Counted from the stretch's first letter, positions 8,594 through 18,229 are shown. The stretch: DNA of 64,000 nucleotides from Bacteroides uniformis (GCF_025147485.1 NZ_CP102263.1:4477501-4541500); one strand, 5' to 3'. Notes: generated from the sequence alone by a model not told the origin. Made by a program: numbers and translations.

Positions 8594-9493
8594 TTATACC
8601 AAATGGCCGATCCACTCTTCGCGGTCGCCCGGAAGCAGGTCTATTACCGGAACTTCAACCATTGTATAGCAACCAGGCTGCTGACGCATAGCGGCACGCG
8701 CCACACATACCAGCACTTGTGCCGTGAGGGCAGGATTGTTGATACGCATGTTGAACTCAAATAGCTGGTTCTGCGTCTTGCCAGACACACCTTTACGGGT
8801 CAGGTTTACCCCATGACCCATATCGAGCAGTGCATCCACACTCGGAACCAATTTTACATGTGTTTCGTCATTCACAAAGTACGGGTCGGCTTTGATGGCT
8901 GCAGTCACCTTGTCAAATTCGTAGCCATCCTTCAACTCGATGTACACCATACGACGGTGAATGCCGGTTCCTGTAGGAATAGTCATGGAAAGGGCGGCTT
9001 TCACACCTTCGATGGCCTTTACAGCCACGGTATGTCCCATGCTCATGCCCGGACCAAAATTAGTATAGGTAATGCCTTTCGGAGCAATGGCTTCCAGCAT
9101 GGTGCGGACAATGGAGTCACTACCCGGGTCCCAGCCGGCAGAAATGATGGATACCGTATTATGCTTTTTAGCCTCTGCATCCAGTGTGCGGCGCAAGGCA
9201 GTGATACCCGTATGGATATCGAAACTGTCCACAGTATGAATGCCTAAAGCAAGGATCTCCTTTGCATACTCTTCCACTTTGCGGGTAGGCGTACAAAGGA
9301 TAGCAACATCCACGCCTTTCAGTTCCTTGATATTCTTCACAACGGGATATGCACTCAGTTCCGCAGGACAGTTTTCAGCTCCGGCACGGCGTACTACACC
9401 GGCAATTTCGAAATCGGGAGCTGCTTGCAGGGCTTCGAGCACATAATGCCCGATATTACCATAGCCAACGATGGCTGCTCTTACTTTTTTCAT
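8594..9493 (-). CDS. ddh: meso-Diaminopimelate D-dehydrogenase
   Basis: NADP-dependent one-step conversion between tetrahydrodipicolinate and meso-diaminopimelate, for lysine and peptidoglycan. The 299-residue protein shows the N-terminal dinucleotide motif AIVGYGNIGHYVLEAL and the substrate-site segments SAGWDPGSDS (near residue 117) and GPGMSMGHTVAV (near 146). Length and motifs match the family. It is a single gene converging on rseP, with its own -7 box on the minus strand at 9536-9543. Confidence 0.95.
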   Translation of the reverse strand: MKKVRAAIVGYGNIGHYVLEALQAAPDFEIAGVVRRAGAENCPAELSAYPVVKNIKELKGVDVAILCTPTRKVEEYAKEILALGIHTVDSFDIHTGITALRRTLDAEAKKHNTVSIISAGWDPGSDSIVRTMLEAIAPKGITYTNFGPGMSMGHTVAVKAIEGVKAALSMTIPTGTGIHRRMVYIELKDGYEFDKVTAAIKADPYFVNDETHVKLVPSVDALLDMGHGVNLTRKGVSGKTQNQLFEFNMRINNPALTAQVLVCVARAAMRQQPGCYTMVEVPVIDLLPGDREEWIGHLV

Positions 9494-9535
9494 TCTTTTT
9501 ATGAATTTATTTATCAGTTTTCTACTTTATCGGCG

Positions 9536-9543
9536 CAAAAGTA
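9536..9543 (-). promoter_or_regulatory. -7 box of ddh
   Basis: TACTTTTG on the minus strand, 43 bases before the ddh start. No clear TTTG -33 element is seen at the usual distance. Confidence 0.5.
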
Positions 9544-9688
9544 AGCATTTTAATTTATTATATCGGCAGAACTCCCTGCTGTTTCACACAGTTTTTCTTT
9601 TTTTAGTGAGTGAAAGTCCAATAATAATTCATACATTCGCAGATGATATGTACGCAAGGCACATTTGGGGCCAACAAGCAAAAGAATT

Positions 9689-10291
9689 ATGATAGAATAC
9701 ATCAGAGGCGGAATTGCCGAACTAAGTCCGGCAACCGCAATAATAGACTGCAACGGACTGGGATACGGCGTCAATATTTCATTGAATACGTATGCCGCCA
9801 TCCAGGGCAAGAAAGAATGCAAACTATATATATATGAAGCTATCCGTGAAGACGCCTATGTCCTCTACGGGTTCGCTGACAAGCAGGAACGCGAACTATT
9901 CCTGTTGCTCATCTCCGTTTCAGGCATCGGCGGAAATACAGCTCGCATGATTCTCTCGGCACTCTCGCCATCCGAACTGATAAATGTCATCAGCACGGAA
10001 AACGCCACTCTACTGAAAACAGTCAAGGGTATCGGGCTGAAAACAGCCCAACGGATAATTGTGGATTTAAAAGACAAAATCAAGACCGGCAGCGTTGTAG
10101 CCGGCAACGCAGGGACCATAGGTACACTGGTATCGGCAGCCAACGCACAAGTACAAGAAGAAGCCATAGCCGCCCTTACCATGCTGGGCTTTGCACAAGC
10201 CCCCTCACAAAAAGTAGTGCTTGCCATTTTGAAGGAAGAACCAAGCGCACCGGTGGAACAAGTCATCAAATTGGCATTAAAAAGACTATAA
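9689..10291 (+). CDS. ruvA: Holliday junction branch migration protein RuvA
   Basis: Binds four-way junctions as a tetramer and loads the RuvB motor. The protein starts [14 protein letters not shown] (200 residues); an upstream in-frame TTG at 9665 would add eight residues not typical of RuvA, so the ATG at 9689 is chosen. An OB-fold N-terminal domain is followed by helix-hairpin-helix motifs [16 protein letters not shown] (near residue 76) and [16 protein letters not shown] (near 111), and a C-terminal RuvB-contact domain. The next gene follows after 23 bp. Confidence 0.96.
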   Translation: MIEYIRGGIAELSPATAIIDCNGLGYGVNISLNTYAAIQGKKECKLYIYEAIREDAYVLYGFADKQERELFLLLISVSGIGGNTARMILSALSPSELINVISTENATLLKTVKGIGLKTAQRIIVDLKDKIKTGSVVAGNAGTIGTLVSAANAQVQEEAIAALTMLGFAQAPSQKVVLAILKEEPSAPVEQVIKLALKRL

Positions 10292-10314
10292 TATTTATCT
10301 AAAACAAACAAATC

Positions 10315-11307
10315 ATGACAACAATCAACATGCAATATTGGTTGGGGGCCAATGAACGCACCCACGTACTGCCAACGGACAAATGGTACCTCGACTTTGC
10401 CACAAGCATCCTGCCCCTCGTCAAGACCTCTCCCTTGTTCAACAAGGAAGACCTGCGTACCCAAATTGACGCAGCCATCTCCCTCGGCATGTACTTTCAA
10501 GATGCCATTGCCCAAAGCGGAGGCTGGAAACTTTTCTCCGAAGCCTTTCAGGGAGTATACGGAACTTACCTGCCGTTCTATCCACTGGGTGACGATTATA
10601 CGCCCGATGAAATAAATCAGGAAGACATTGCATTCGTACTGTGGACATTGAAATCACAATTCAGTATTTTTGACAAGGAATACACCTTGTTCAGTCCTTA
10701 TGACAAAGACCTGCTTGCATTAAGCCAAAGCGCCTATGAACTGATGGATGCACGTTTCGAAGAAGCTCCCATCAGCGAGGGAGAATCTTCCTTCCTTTGG
10801 GTAATGGGACTTGATTTACTGGATATGCCCATTACTCCGCTGCCGGAAGTCACTCCGGAAACCAAACTGAGTAAAGATGCCGCCCGCTGTCTGGAATACA
10901 GCCAGGGGAAACCGCTGCTATACTTCACCGATTACAAGGAGCTTTGCACTTTCTTTGTCGATGTCTTGGGATGGGAAAACAAACGGTCCGCACTATTGCC
11001 CGACCTGGAATACCAAAAAGAGTTCGTGATTTATGCCAACGCCAAAGGTATGCTCGTAGCCCACAACGTGGCCGCCTATTTCTGTGAAGAACATAACCCG
11101 ATGTACGATGCCAAACGCGCTGCTGCAGAGGGTTACAAGATGTTCTGCCAACCCGGAGAGTGTCCGTTCGACCTGCTGAAATACGGAATGACCAAAGGAA
11201 TTCTACCCGATGTGGAACTTCCCTTCCTGAAAGGAAAAGAAACACTGCATCAATATTGGGACTTTATAGCCCGCTACTACTTATGTGAATATTATGAAGG
11301 CGAGTAA
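10315..11307 (+). CDS. Uncharacterised cytoplasmic protein, possibly DUF3843-like
   Basis: A 330-residue protein that I cannot assign with certainty. Its sequence resembles the Bacteroides group called DUF3843, but this is from memory. There is no signal peptide, membrane segment or known catalytic motif. It is acidic and rich in aromatic residues, with a cysteine pair in FCQPGECPFDLLKYG near residue 282. It lies 23 bp after ruvA on the same strand, so it is probably co-transcribed. A small basic reading frame starts inside its last codons in another frame. Confidence 0.6.
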   Translation: MTTINMQYWLGANERTHVLPTDKWYLDFATSILPLVKTSPLFNKEDLRTQIDAAISLGMYFQDAIAQSGGWKLFSEAFQGVYGTYLPFYPLGDDYTPDEINQEDIAFVLWTLKSQFSIFDKEYTLFSPYDKDLLALSQSAYELMDARFEEAPISEGESSFLWVMGLDLLDMPITPLPEVTPETKLSKDAARCLEYSQGKPLLYFTDYKELCTFFVDVLGWENKRSALLPDLEYQKEFVIYANAKGMLVAHNVAAYFCEEHNPMYDAKRAAAEGYKMFCQPGECPFDLLKYGMTKGILPDVELPFLKGKETLHQYWDFIARYYLCEYYEGE

Positions 11308-11419
11308 CCATTCCGGCATAAAGCCCAAACGGAGCAACAAGGCCAAGCCAACCGGAAAACGGATTGGTAAATCCAAACCTTCGAAAGCGAATAATCAGCT
11401 TAACAGAAGGGTGAAATAA
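11294..11419 (+). CDS. Possible small, very basic protein (41 residues)
   Basis: An ATG at 11294 overlaps the last 14 bases of the preceding gene in the +1 frame and runs to TAA at 11417-11419. The translation has about a third Lys plus Arg (for example KPKRSNKAKPTGKRIGKSKP), no acidic residue and no hydrophobic segment. Such a composition is typical of small nucleic-acid or ribosome binding proteins, but a random frame cannot be excluded. There is no strong ribosome binding site. The start inside the upstream gene suggests translational coupling. Confidence 0.4.
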   Translation: MKASNHSGIKPKRSNKAKPTGKRIGKSKPSKANNQLNRRVK

Positions 11420-11420
11420 T

Positions 11421-11503
11421 GGAAAATGGATAATGGAAAAATAAACAGTGCAGCGTATTTATTGAAACCGCATGGCAATTTTCCATTATCCATTATCAAT
11501 TTT
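11421..11503. repeat. Seven-base-period repeat cassette (site 3)
   Basis: Left arm GGAAAAT, GGATAAT, GGAAAAA (11421-11441); right arm CAATTTT, CCATTAT, CCATTAT, CAATTTT (11476-11503), the inverse words. The right arm is preceded directly by CCGCATGG (11468-11475), the reverse complement of the CCATGCGG core of sites 1 and 2. It touches the stop codon of the M24 peptidase gene. Confidence 0.8.
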
Positions 11504-12666
11504 CAAAGTTCCACAATCTCTTCCTTACACAACGTCAGTTTCTCCACTCCTTCCGCTGTTACAACCCAAGAGTTTTCGATACCGACGGGACCAATGCCTG
11601 GCAAAACAATCTTCGGTTCCAAAGCAAAGACCATGCCCGGTTCCAGCTCCTGCTTCATGCGTGGAGCCAGCACCGGCATTTCATTGATTTCCAGTCCGAT
11701 GCCATGACCGATAAACTTGGCTTTTTGAGTGGCTCCCATAAAGTTGTCGGCAAAGCCCGCTTTGGTGACAATATCGATAGCGAGATTGTAAAGGTCCTCA
11801 CAAACAGCACCTGGTTTCGCTTTTTCTACAACAGCCTCTTGTATGTCCAGGCAAACCTGATGGGCAACATATGCCTTTTCCGGCAGCTTTCCGATAGAGA
11901 ATACACGGCTCATGTCTCCCATATAGCCATAGAAGTTACCCCCCATATCGACCATAAAGCTCTGGCCGGGCTGCAACAGTGCACCGTTCACACTGATAGG
12001 CAGTGACGGATCAAGTCCCTCGCCTCCCAGAGCAAAATCATAGGGGGCAGGCGCAGTAGCATTATCTCCTGCCAGCAGACTTCCCATAAAAATCTCCATA
12101 CTTTGTCCGAAGGTACGGAAAATACCCAGACAACCTTCCAAACGCATCAGGCGCTCTATTTCGATGGATAACTGGCGGTCTGTCATTCCTGGTCTATAAA
12201 CCGAGGGTATTTGTTCGTAAGCTTTAGCATGTGCAATGCCGGAACGGCGGAACATCTCAATCTCTATTTCAGTCTTGACACTTCGGGCCTTCCGGATAAG
12301 TGCCGTACCACAAGGAAGCACCTCCGTTTCAGGGAAACACGCAGCCAAACGGTTATATTCCGTAAAAGACAACTCATCCCCCTCCAGCATCAACCTCGCA
12401 GGTATGGGCAAACCACATTCCTTTAGTAAGTCAGGCAGTTGTTCCGGTTTACGGATAGGATGAATATGTTCCCCTTCAATATTGTTGGGACGTTTGATGA
12501 ATAAACGGGCGGGAGCATTCAACGGCAGATACAAGTAACCGCTGACGACACGTCCGTACGTATAGATTAAATTTACATTGCAAGCGATAAGAGCGGCATC
12601 AATCTCTTGTTGAGCCATGAGAGAGCGTATTTTATCACGTCTCAGTTTCAATTCAGGTAGTAACAT
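11503..12666 (-). CDS. M24 family metallopeptidase (Xaa-Pro aminopeptidase type)
   Basis: Cytoplasmic two-metal peptidase, probably an Xaa-Pro aminopeptidase or dipeptidase. From the ATG at 12666 it has 387 residues: a creatinase-like N-terminal domain and a pita-bread catalytic domain with metal ligands in VDMGG, GDMSR, GHGIGLE, ALEPK and GIENSW. An upstream in-frame TTG (12705) would place the start before the -7 box at 12695-12702, so the ATG is preferred. It lies downstream of gdhA but has its own promoter and a terminator before it. Confidence 0.9.
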   Translation of the reverse strand: MLLPELKLRRDKIRSLMAQQEIDAALIACNVNLIYTYGRVVSGYLYLPLNAPARLFIKRPNNIEGEHIHPIRKPEQLPDLLKECGLPIPARLMLEGDELSFTEYNRLAACFPETEVLPCGTALIRKARSVKTEIEIEMFRRSGIAHAKAYEQIPSVYRPGMTDRQLSIEIERLMRLEGCLGIFRTFGQSMEIFMGSLLAGDNATAPAPYDFALGGEGLDPSLPISVNGALLQPGQSFMVDMGGNFYGYMGDMSRVFSIGKLPEKAYVAHQVCLDIQEAVVEKAKPGAVCEDLYNLAIDIVTKAGFADNFMGATQKAKFIGHGIGLEINEMPVLAPRMKQELEPGMVFALEPKIVLPGIGPVGIENSWVVTAEGVEKLTLCKEEIVEL

Positions 12667-12694
12667 CTCTTTGTCATTTATGGTTTCTCGGATA

Positions 12695-12702
12695 CAAAGA
12701 TA
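12695..12702 (-). promoter_or_regulatory. -7 box of the M24 peptidase gene
   Basis: TATCTTTG on the minus strand, 28 bases before the chosen ATG. It lies inside the longer reading frame and so argues against the upstream TTG start. Confidence 0.6.
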
Positions 12703-12721
12703 CAACTTTTTTAATTGAGAA

Positions 12722-12765
12722 TAAAAAAGTACTGCCCCATACCTTCACAGGCGTAGGGCAGCACA
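12722..12765 (-). terminator. Terminator of gdhA
   Basis: An imperfect hairpin pairs CTGCCC (12732-12737) with GGGCAG (12756-12761) and extends with two mismatches. Read leftward it is followed by a T-rich run (A-run 12723-12728 on the plus strand). Confidence 0.65.
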
Positions 12766-12803
12766 AACCACAAATACAAATACAACTAAACAAAGTTTCT
12801 CTC

Positions 12804-14141
12804 TTAGATAATTCCCTGACCCATCATGGCATGAGCCACCTTCATGAAGCCGGCGATATTCGCTCCCTTCACGTAGTTGATGTAGCCATCAGGTTCTGTC
12901 CCATATTTTACGCATTGAGCATGAATTCCGTGCATGATGGCGTGGAGTTTTTCATCCACTTCGGCTGCACTCCAGCTGAGGTGCATGGCGTTCTGCGACA
13001 TTTCCAATCCGCTGGTAGCCACACCACCTGCATTGACAGCCTTACCCGGTGCATACATAATCTTGTTGTCAATGAAAAGGTCGATAGCTTCGGGCGTACA
13101 TCCCATATTGGAGATTTCGCCTACACATGTCACCTTGTTGTCAATGAGGTGTTGTGCATCTTCGCCGTTCAGCTCGTTCTGGGTAGCGCAAGGCAGAGCG
13201 ATGTCCGCTTTCACTTCCCACGGGCGTTTGCCTGCCACGAAAGTAGAGCCGGGGAATTCGTCGGCATACGGTGCTACGATATCGTTGCCCGATGACCGGA
13301 GTTCCAGCATATAATCTATCTTTTCGCCACTGATACCGTTCGGGTCGTAAATGTAACCGTCGGGACCGGAGATGGTAACCACCTTGGCACCCAATTCGGT
13401 AGCCTTGGTAGCAGCACCCCAAGCCACATTTCCAAAACCGGAGATAGCCACGGTCTTGCCCTTGATGTCAATGCCTTTTGTCTGTAACATTTGGTTTACG
13501 AAATACAAGCCACCAAATCCTGTTGCTTCAGGACGAATCAGCGAACCGCCAAATTCCAATCCTTTACCGGTAAATGTGCCCGTAAATTCGCGAGTCAACT
13601 TCTTATACATACCGAACATATAGCCCACTTCGCGACCGCCTACACCGATATCACCGGCAGGAACATCCATATCCGGACCGAGGTGACGCCACAATTCCAG
13701 CATGAAGGCCTGACAGAAACGCATGATTTCAGCATCGCTCTTTCCGCGCGGAGAGAAGTCGGAACCACCCTTACCACCGCCCATAGGCAATGTAGTCAAA
13801 GCATTCTTGAAAGTCTGCTCAAATCCCAGGAATTTGAGGATAGAAAGATTTACGGAAGCATGGAAACGAATACCGCCTTTGTACGGGCCAATGGCATTGT
13901 TGAACTGCACACGATAGCCGAGGTTCGTCTGAACTTCACCCTTATCATCCACCCACGTTACACGGAAAGTAAAGATACGGTCAGGTTCAACCAGACGTTC
14001 TATAATTTTCGCTTTCTCGAACTCAGGATGTTGGTTATAGATATCTTCGATGGAAAGAAGAACTTCCTTTACGGCTTGAAGATACTCAGACTCGCCGGGG
14101 TGCTTTGCCTCTAAAGAGGCCATGATACGTTCGATATTCAT
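12804..14141 (-). CDS. gdhA: NADP-type glutamate dehydrogenase
   Basis: Reversible amination of 2-oxoglutarate with ammonia, the main ammonia entry in Bacteroides. The 445-residue length fits the hexameric small-subunit class. Seen are the substrate-site PMGGGKGGSDF (near residue 121), the glycine-rich GDIGVGGREVGY (near 163) and the Rossmann motif AISGFGNVAWGAA (near 234). The leader is about 80 bp, with a -7 box TATATTTG on the minus strand at 14214-14221. The gene stands alone between two terminating regions. Confidence 0.96.
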   Translation of the reverse strand: MNIERIMASLEAKHPGESEYLQAVKEVLLSIEDIYNQHPEFEKAKIIERLVEPDRIFTFRVTWVDDKGEVQTNLGYRVQFNNAIGPYKGGIRFHASVNLSILKFLGFEQTFKNALTTLPMGGGKGGSDFSPRGKSDAEIMRFCQAFMLELWRHLGPDMDVPAGDIGVGGREVGYMFGMYKKLTREFTGTFTGKGLEFGGSLIRPEATGFGGLYFVNQMLQTKGIDIKGKTVAISGFGNVAWGAATKATELGAKVVTISGPDGYIYDPNGISGEKIDYMLELRSSGNDIVAPYADEFPGSTFVAGKRPWEVKADIALPCATQNELNGEDAQHLIDNKVTCVGEISNMGCTPEAIDLFIDNKIMYAPGKAVNAGGVATSGLEMSQNAMHLSWSAAEVDEKLHAIMHGIHAQCVKYGTEPDGYINYVKGANIAGFMKVAHAMMGQGII

Positions 14142-14518
14142 AATATTACGTTTTAAAGGTTATTACCTTGTTGACTTCACGCTATTCAAACAAAATGTCA
14201 ATGAATAACACCGCAAATATAAGAAAACTTTTCAAAACAGCTAAATTTTACGGTTATATTTTGATTAAAGAATGATAAAATGTCAAATCCCCGGCATTCT
14301 CTATTCATACCTAAATGGTCTATTCTTTTCCTATTCTGTCAACAATTCGCCATAACGGCATAAATATAGAAAAATTATAATAAAGAAAATAAGAAATGAC
14401 GAATAATTTACGAAAAAAGACACAATCCTCACGGACTATGCCTTTCCAATTGCTAACTTTAATTCTTAAATGCTTGTATTAAATCCGCAACATAATAATT
14501 ACTATGTACGGACAAGCT
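14142..14518. other. AT-rich intergenic region upstream of gdhA
   Basis: 377 bases with no reading frame of note. The gdhA -7 box (14214-14221, minus strand) lies in the left part. The right part is simply AT-rich; I see no strong hairpin after the GH97 gene and no ordered repeat. Confidence 0.6.
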
Positions 14519-16666
14519 TCATAATTTCTTCAATCCTTTTACCTCTTCTTTTGTTGCTTCTCGAACACTGATAGCCACCCCTCCACTACTTGCCAAAGGT
14601 TGACGCAGCACACTCTTTGACGTTACTATGCCACGACGGATGTCATAGCTCTGCGGATTATCTTTCCAGTCTGCATCCCGACCATCTGCATAAACGGTAA
14701 CAATATATTTCCTTCCTTCGGGTAAGAAAGAGAAAGGAATAGTTGCCGTACGAGGATGTTCGTCGGTAATAGCACCTACATACCACTCTTGTTTTCCTTT
14801 GGCTTGACGAGCCACTGTGATATAATCACCCGGTTCGGCTTCCAAATACCAAGAATTGCTCCAATCCACCGCTACATCCTTAATAAATTGAAACGCATCG
14901 GGAAAACGGCGATAATTATCCGGCAGGTCTGCTGCCATCTGTAACGGAGAGGGCATCGTTACATATAGAGCCAATTGTTTTACCAATGTAGTACCCGCCT
15001 GACCTTTAGGTTTCGAACTATTATAATACGAAAGTTTTGTCTGGAAAATACCAGGAGTGTAATCCATCGGACCACCCTTCAACCGAGTAAACGGCAAGAT
15101 ACAAGTATGATCCGGATCATTGCCCCCCATAGATTCAAACTCACCACCACGGGCAGATTCTTGCGCTACCCAGTTGGGCCAGGTCCGACACAAGCCGGTG
15201 GGACGAACAGCCTCGTGACTATCTACCATAATCTTATAATCAGCAGCACGCTTCACCACATGTATATAATGATTGTTCATCCATTGTGAGGAATGATATT
15301 CACTACGGGGAATGATTGAGCCCACATATCCTGTCTTTACAGAATTATAGCCATTATCTACCATAAATTGAAAGGCTACATCCAGCTGCCGCTCATAATC
15401 GGCAGCATTAGCAGCCGTCTCATGATGCATGATAATCTTTACCCCCTTTGATTTGGCATAGGCATGTAGTACCGCAACATCAAAGTCCGGATAAGGTTTG
15501 TCAAAAAGGAACTGACGATCCTTACGATAGGATGCCCAATCTTCCCAACCTTCATTCCAACCCTCAACCAATACCGCATCAATACCATTCTCCGCCGCAA
15601 AGTCTATGTACTCTTTCACATGTTCAGTATTGGCCGGATGATGTCCATTAGGAGTTAACTTTGAATAGTCGGTTATGCCGGGTTTAGCCTTATAATAGTC
15701 GCTATATGCCCATGTACCTCCTCCACCAGTAAACATCTCCCACCAGACACCGATAAATTTCTGTGGCTTAATCCAAGAAGTATCTTCCAGCTTACAAGGT
15801 TCATTCAGATTAAGAATCAACTGAGAAGCAAGGATGCTACGTGCATCGTCACTAACCATAATTGTACGCCACGGGGTATGCAACGGTAATTGCAGATATC
15901 CTTTCTTTCCTAATTTATCGGGAGTAAGATGAGCAGAAAAGTTAAACTCTTTATCATCCACATTCAGCAACATGGCAGAATAATCTACCAAGGCAGCTTC
16001 ATGAATATTGATATAAAGTCCTTCGGTAGTCTTTATCATAAGGGGTGTTTGTACTGTGAATGAAGTCGCTTTAGCTTCATATCCTTTTTTACGTAGATTA
16101 CGTTCCATAGCTTCGCGCACTTCGGAAATGGCCGCAGTAGTATAGGCAAACTCATTCGTATCATAATCACCGGGAATGCAATAGAGTGTATGATTACCGG
16201 TCAGATTGAATTCCGTCAGTTCGTCTTTTACCGTCAGATAATTCATGGTTTTCTGCTCCGGCAACTCATAACGGAATCCGAGTCCATCGTCAAACAATCG
16301 AAAACGTACAATCATCATACGGTCGTGCTTTGCCGGTTGTGAGAAAGTGACAGTAAGTTCATTGTAATGGTTACGGACTTTTTCATACTCTCCCCATACA
16401 GGCATCCAAGTTTCATCAAAAGTAGAATTTGTTGCATCAAGAATCCGGAAGCCATTTGACAAATCCGCTTCTTCCATAAGTATTCCCAAGGCAGAAGGTT
16501 CTACAACCGGCTCTCCTTTGTAATATAAGCTATAGACCGGCCCTCCCTCGGAATCAAGCACAACATTGAGTTTCAGATTCCCATTGGGAGATAACAATTC
16601 GTGTGCCATCGCCACACAAGCAATTCCCAGAAATACAACTGTTAATAATACATGTTTCATATACAT
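14519..16666 (-). CDS. susB: GH97 alpha-glucosidase, SusB-like
   Basis: Periplasmic exo-acting alpha-glucosidase that releases glucose from maltooligosaccharides. The 715-residue protein has a signal peptide (about residues 1-21, ending VAMA), an N-terminal beta-sandwich and a TIM barrel. Glu485 in SHEAVRPTG, Glu503 and Glu509 in QESARGGEF keep the spacing of the catalytic and calcium-site glutamates of B. thetaiotaomicron SusB, the inverting GH97 type. It starts 3 bp after the GH13 gene and is the last gene of the leftward starch PUL. Confidence 0.94.
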   Translation of the reverse strand: MYMKHVLLTVVFLGIACVAMAHELLSPNGNLKLNVVLDSEGGPVYSLYYKGEPVVEPSALGILMEEADLSNGFRILDATNSTFDETWMPVWGEYEKVRNHYNELTVTFSQPAKHDRMMIVRFRLFDDGLGFRYELPEQKTMNYLTVKDELTEFNLTGNHTLYCIPGDYDTNEFAYTTAAISEVREAMERNLRKKGYEAKATSFTVQTPLMIKTTEGLYINIHEAALVDYSAMLLNVDDKEFNFSAHLTPDKLGKKGYLQLPLHTPWRTIMVSDDARSILASQLILNLNEPCKLEDTSWIKPQKFIGVWWEMFTGGGGTWAYSDYYKAKPGITDYSKLTPNGHHPANTEHVKEYIDFAAENGIDAVLVEGWNEGWEDWASYRKDRQFLFDKPYPDFDVAVLHAYAKSKGVKIIMHHETAANAADYERQLDVAFQFMVDNGYNSVKTGYVGSIIPRSEYHSSQWMNNHYIHVVKRAADYKIMVDSHEAVRPTGLCRTWPNWVAQESARGGEFESMGGNDPDHTCILPFTRLKGGPMDYTPGIFQTKLSYYNSSKPKGQAGTTLVKQLALYVTMPSPLQMAADLPDNYRRFPDAFQFIKDVAVDWSNSWYLEAEPGDYITVARQAKGKQEWYVGAITDEHPRTATIPFSFLPEGRKYIVTVYADGRDADWKDNPQSYDIRRGIVTSKSVLRQPLASSGGVAISVREATKEEVKGLKKL

Positions 16667-16669
16667 CCG

Positions 16670-18007
16670 TTATTGTTGATATATAAAATATTGATAAGGC
16701 TCCATCGTCATTACTGTAGGCAACTCCACATCCACACCGGCAATCACATCGGTCATGGTCTTGCCAGCATGCTCCATAGGTACTTTCACTTGTACAGACT
16801 CATTGGCGGTATTCACCATGACCAACATGCCATGACTGCCTGCTGCCCGATAAAATGAAGCGACATCTCCGGTAGTATAAACTTCCAGTTCACCACCACG
16901 TACACTGCTCGTAGCTTTATAGGCTCTGATGATTTCTGCCATCTCTTGCGCAAAGACTTCATTGGACTTCAAGTCTATAACTCCGTAATTGAAAAAGTTA
17001 AGTGACCGCGGATAGGCTACTTCCTGCGAACTATAAATAAGAGGTATCCCCTCGAGCATAGTCGTCAATACAAAAGCAGACATGGCACCACGCTCACCGC
17101 CATAACATTCTATCGGTGATGCCTCACTTGCCTGGTCATGATTAGTAGAATAGCGTAACCGTAACGTACCCTTCGGCATTCCCTCCAATTCGGAAGTATT
17201 CATAGCATAAAGGTCAGTAAGTGAGCATTTACCGGCATAATAGTCTTTCAGTTTACTATGGAAGTTCCAGCCGTAGAGCAGATTGAAACCATTGTTCATT
17301 AAAGACGTTTTTCCGCCTTCGGCAAGCATCAGCAAATTATTGTCAAGTGTACGGAGCTCGGCGATTGCTTTCTTCCAGAAAGCATCTGGTACCCCCTCGG
17401 CATAATCACAACGGTATCCATCAATACCAATTTCTGTTACCCAATACTTCATGGCATCAATCATGGCTTGCTGCATGATTTCGTTGTCAAAATTCAAGTC
17501 AGCAACATCCGCCCAAGGCTGTTCTTGAGGTTGTACCACATTGCCATTTGCATCCTGTGTATACCAATCCGGATGCTCAGTCACCCAAGCATTGTCCCAC
17601 GAAGTATGGTTGGCAACCCAGTCAAGAATCACTTTCATTCCTTTGGCATGGGCAGCATCTACCAGTTCTTTCAAGTCTTTTTTTGTTCCGTAACGTGTAT
17701 TCAGCTTTTTATAATCCTTTATACAATAAGGTGAATTCACACTTTTCAGTACTCCCGGCTCATTTACAGGCATCAGCCAAAGCACGGTAGTCCCCAGGCT
17801 TTGAATACGGTCAAGCTCTGCTTTGATGGCAGAGAACGCATTTTCTTCGGCAAAAATGCGGGGATTTGCCTCATAAATCACCATATCCGAAGCCATGTAT
17901 TCTTCCTGTGGGACGGGAATCGGTTCCATGTCACTCTGACTATCACTACACCCCATACAAGAATGTAGCATCGTAAAGAGCAGTGTCGCAATTATTACTT
18001 TTTTCAT
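16670..18007 (-). CDS. GH13 alpha-amylase lipoprotein
   Basis: A 445-residue glycoside hydrolase of family 13 with a lipoprotein signal (cysteine at residue 17 or 20, in LHSCMGC), so probably membrane anchored. The catalytic triad is complete: Asp201 in GYRCDYAEG, Glu230 in MLAEGGK and Asp291 in STNHDQAS. It lacks the inserted carbohydrate-binding module that makes B. thetaiotaomicron SusG much longer. By position it serves as the amylase of this PUL, either at the surface like SusG or in the periplasm like SusA. A long perfect inverted repeat lies in the 310-bp gap before it. Confidence 0.93.
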   Translation of the reverse strand: MKKVIIATLLFTMLHSCMGCSDSQSDMEPIPVPQEEYMASDMVIYEANPRIFAEENAFSAIKAELDRIQSLGTTVLWLMPVNEPGVLKSVNSPYCIKDYKKLNTRYGTKKDLKELVDAAHAKGMKVILDWVANHTSWDNAWVTEHPDWYTQDANGNVVQPQEQPWADVADLNFDNEIMQQAMIDAMKYWVTEIGIDGYRCDYAEGVPDAFWKKAIAELRTLDNNLLMLAEGGKTSLMNNGFNLLYGWNFHSKLKDYYAGKCSLTDLYAMNTSELEGMPKGTLRLRYSTNHDQASEASPIECYGGERGAMSAFVLTTMLEGIPLIYSSQEVAYPRSLNFFNYGVIDLKSNEVFAQEMAEIIRAYKATSSVRGGELEVYTTGDVASFYRAAGSHGMLVMVNTANESVQVKVPMEHAGKTMTDVIAGVDVELPTVMTMEPYQYFIYQQ

Positions 18008-18172
18008 ATTTCTACTTTTTATCTATACTTATACTCATTGGCGGAACTGATATCTGCAAAAGGAGCATCCAAACTCTCCAGTAATGGGCATTGGCAGAAA
18101 AGATACTAAGCCTTAATACTCAAAATCCCGGAAGCCAATACTAAAAAACAAAAGAGCTAAGAGATAACTTCT

Positions 18173-18229
18173 TCCCAAGGCTTGGTTTTTCTATCCCAAG
18201 ACTTGGGATAGAAAAACCAAGCCTTGGGA
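18173..18229. repeat. Perfect 28-bp inverted repeat; three 21-base dyad units (array T4)
   Basis: Arms 18173-18200 and 18202-18229 are exact reverse complements around a single base, giving one very stable hairpin in the mRNA. The same stretch reads as three copies of CCCAAGnCTTGGG at 18174, 18195 and 18216 (the outer two each with one end base changed), 21 bases apart. It lies between the SusE/F-like gene and the amylase gene within the leftward operon; the remaining 250 bases of the gap hold no gene. Confidence 0.9.

Noticed and set aside
11294..11419. Programmed frameshift extending the DUF3843-like protein
   Set aside because: The +1 frame is open across the join, but there is no slippery sequence and an ATG is present, so a separate small gene is simpler.
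18173..18229. Invertible promoter segment or IS end
   Set aside because: The arms are separated by only one base, so there is nothing to invert, and no transposase or recombinase gene is near.
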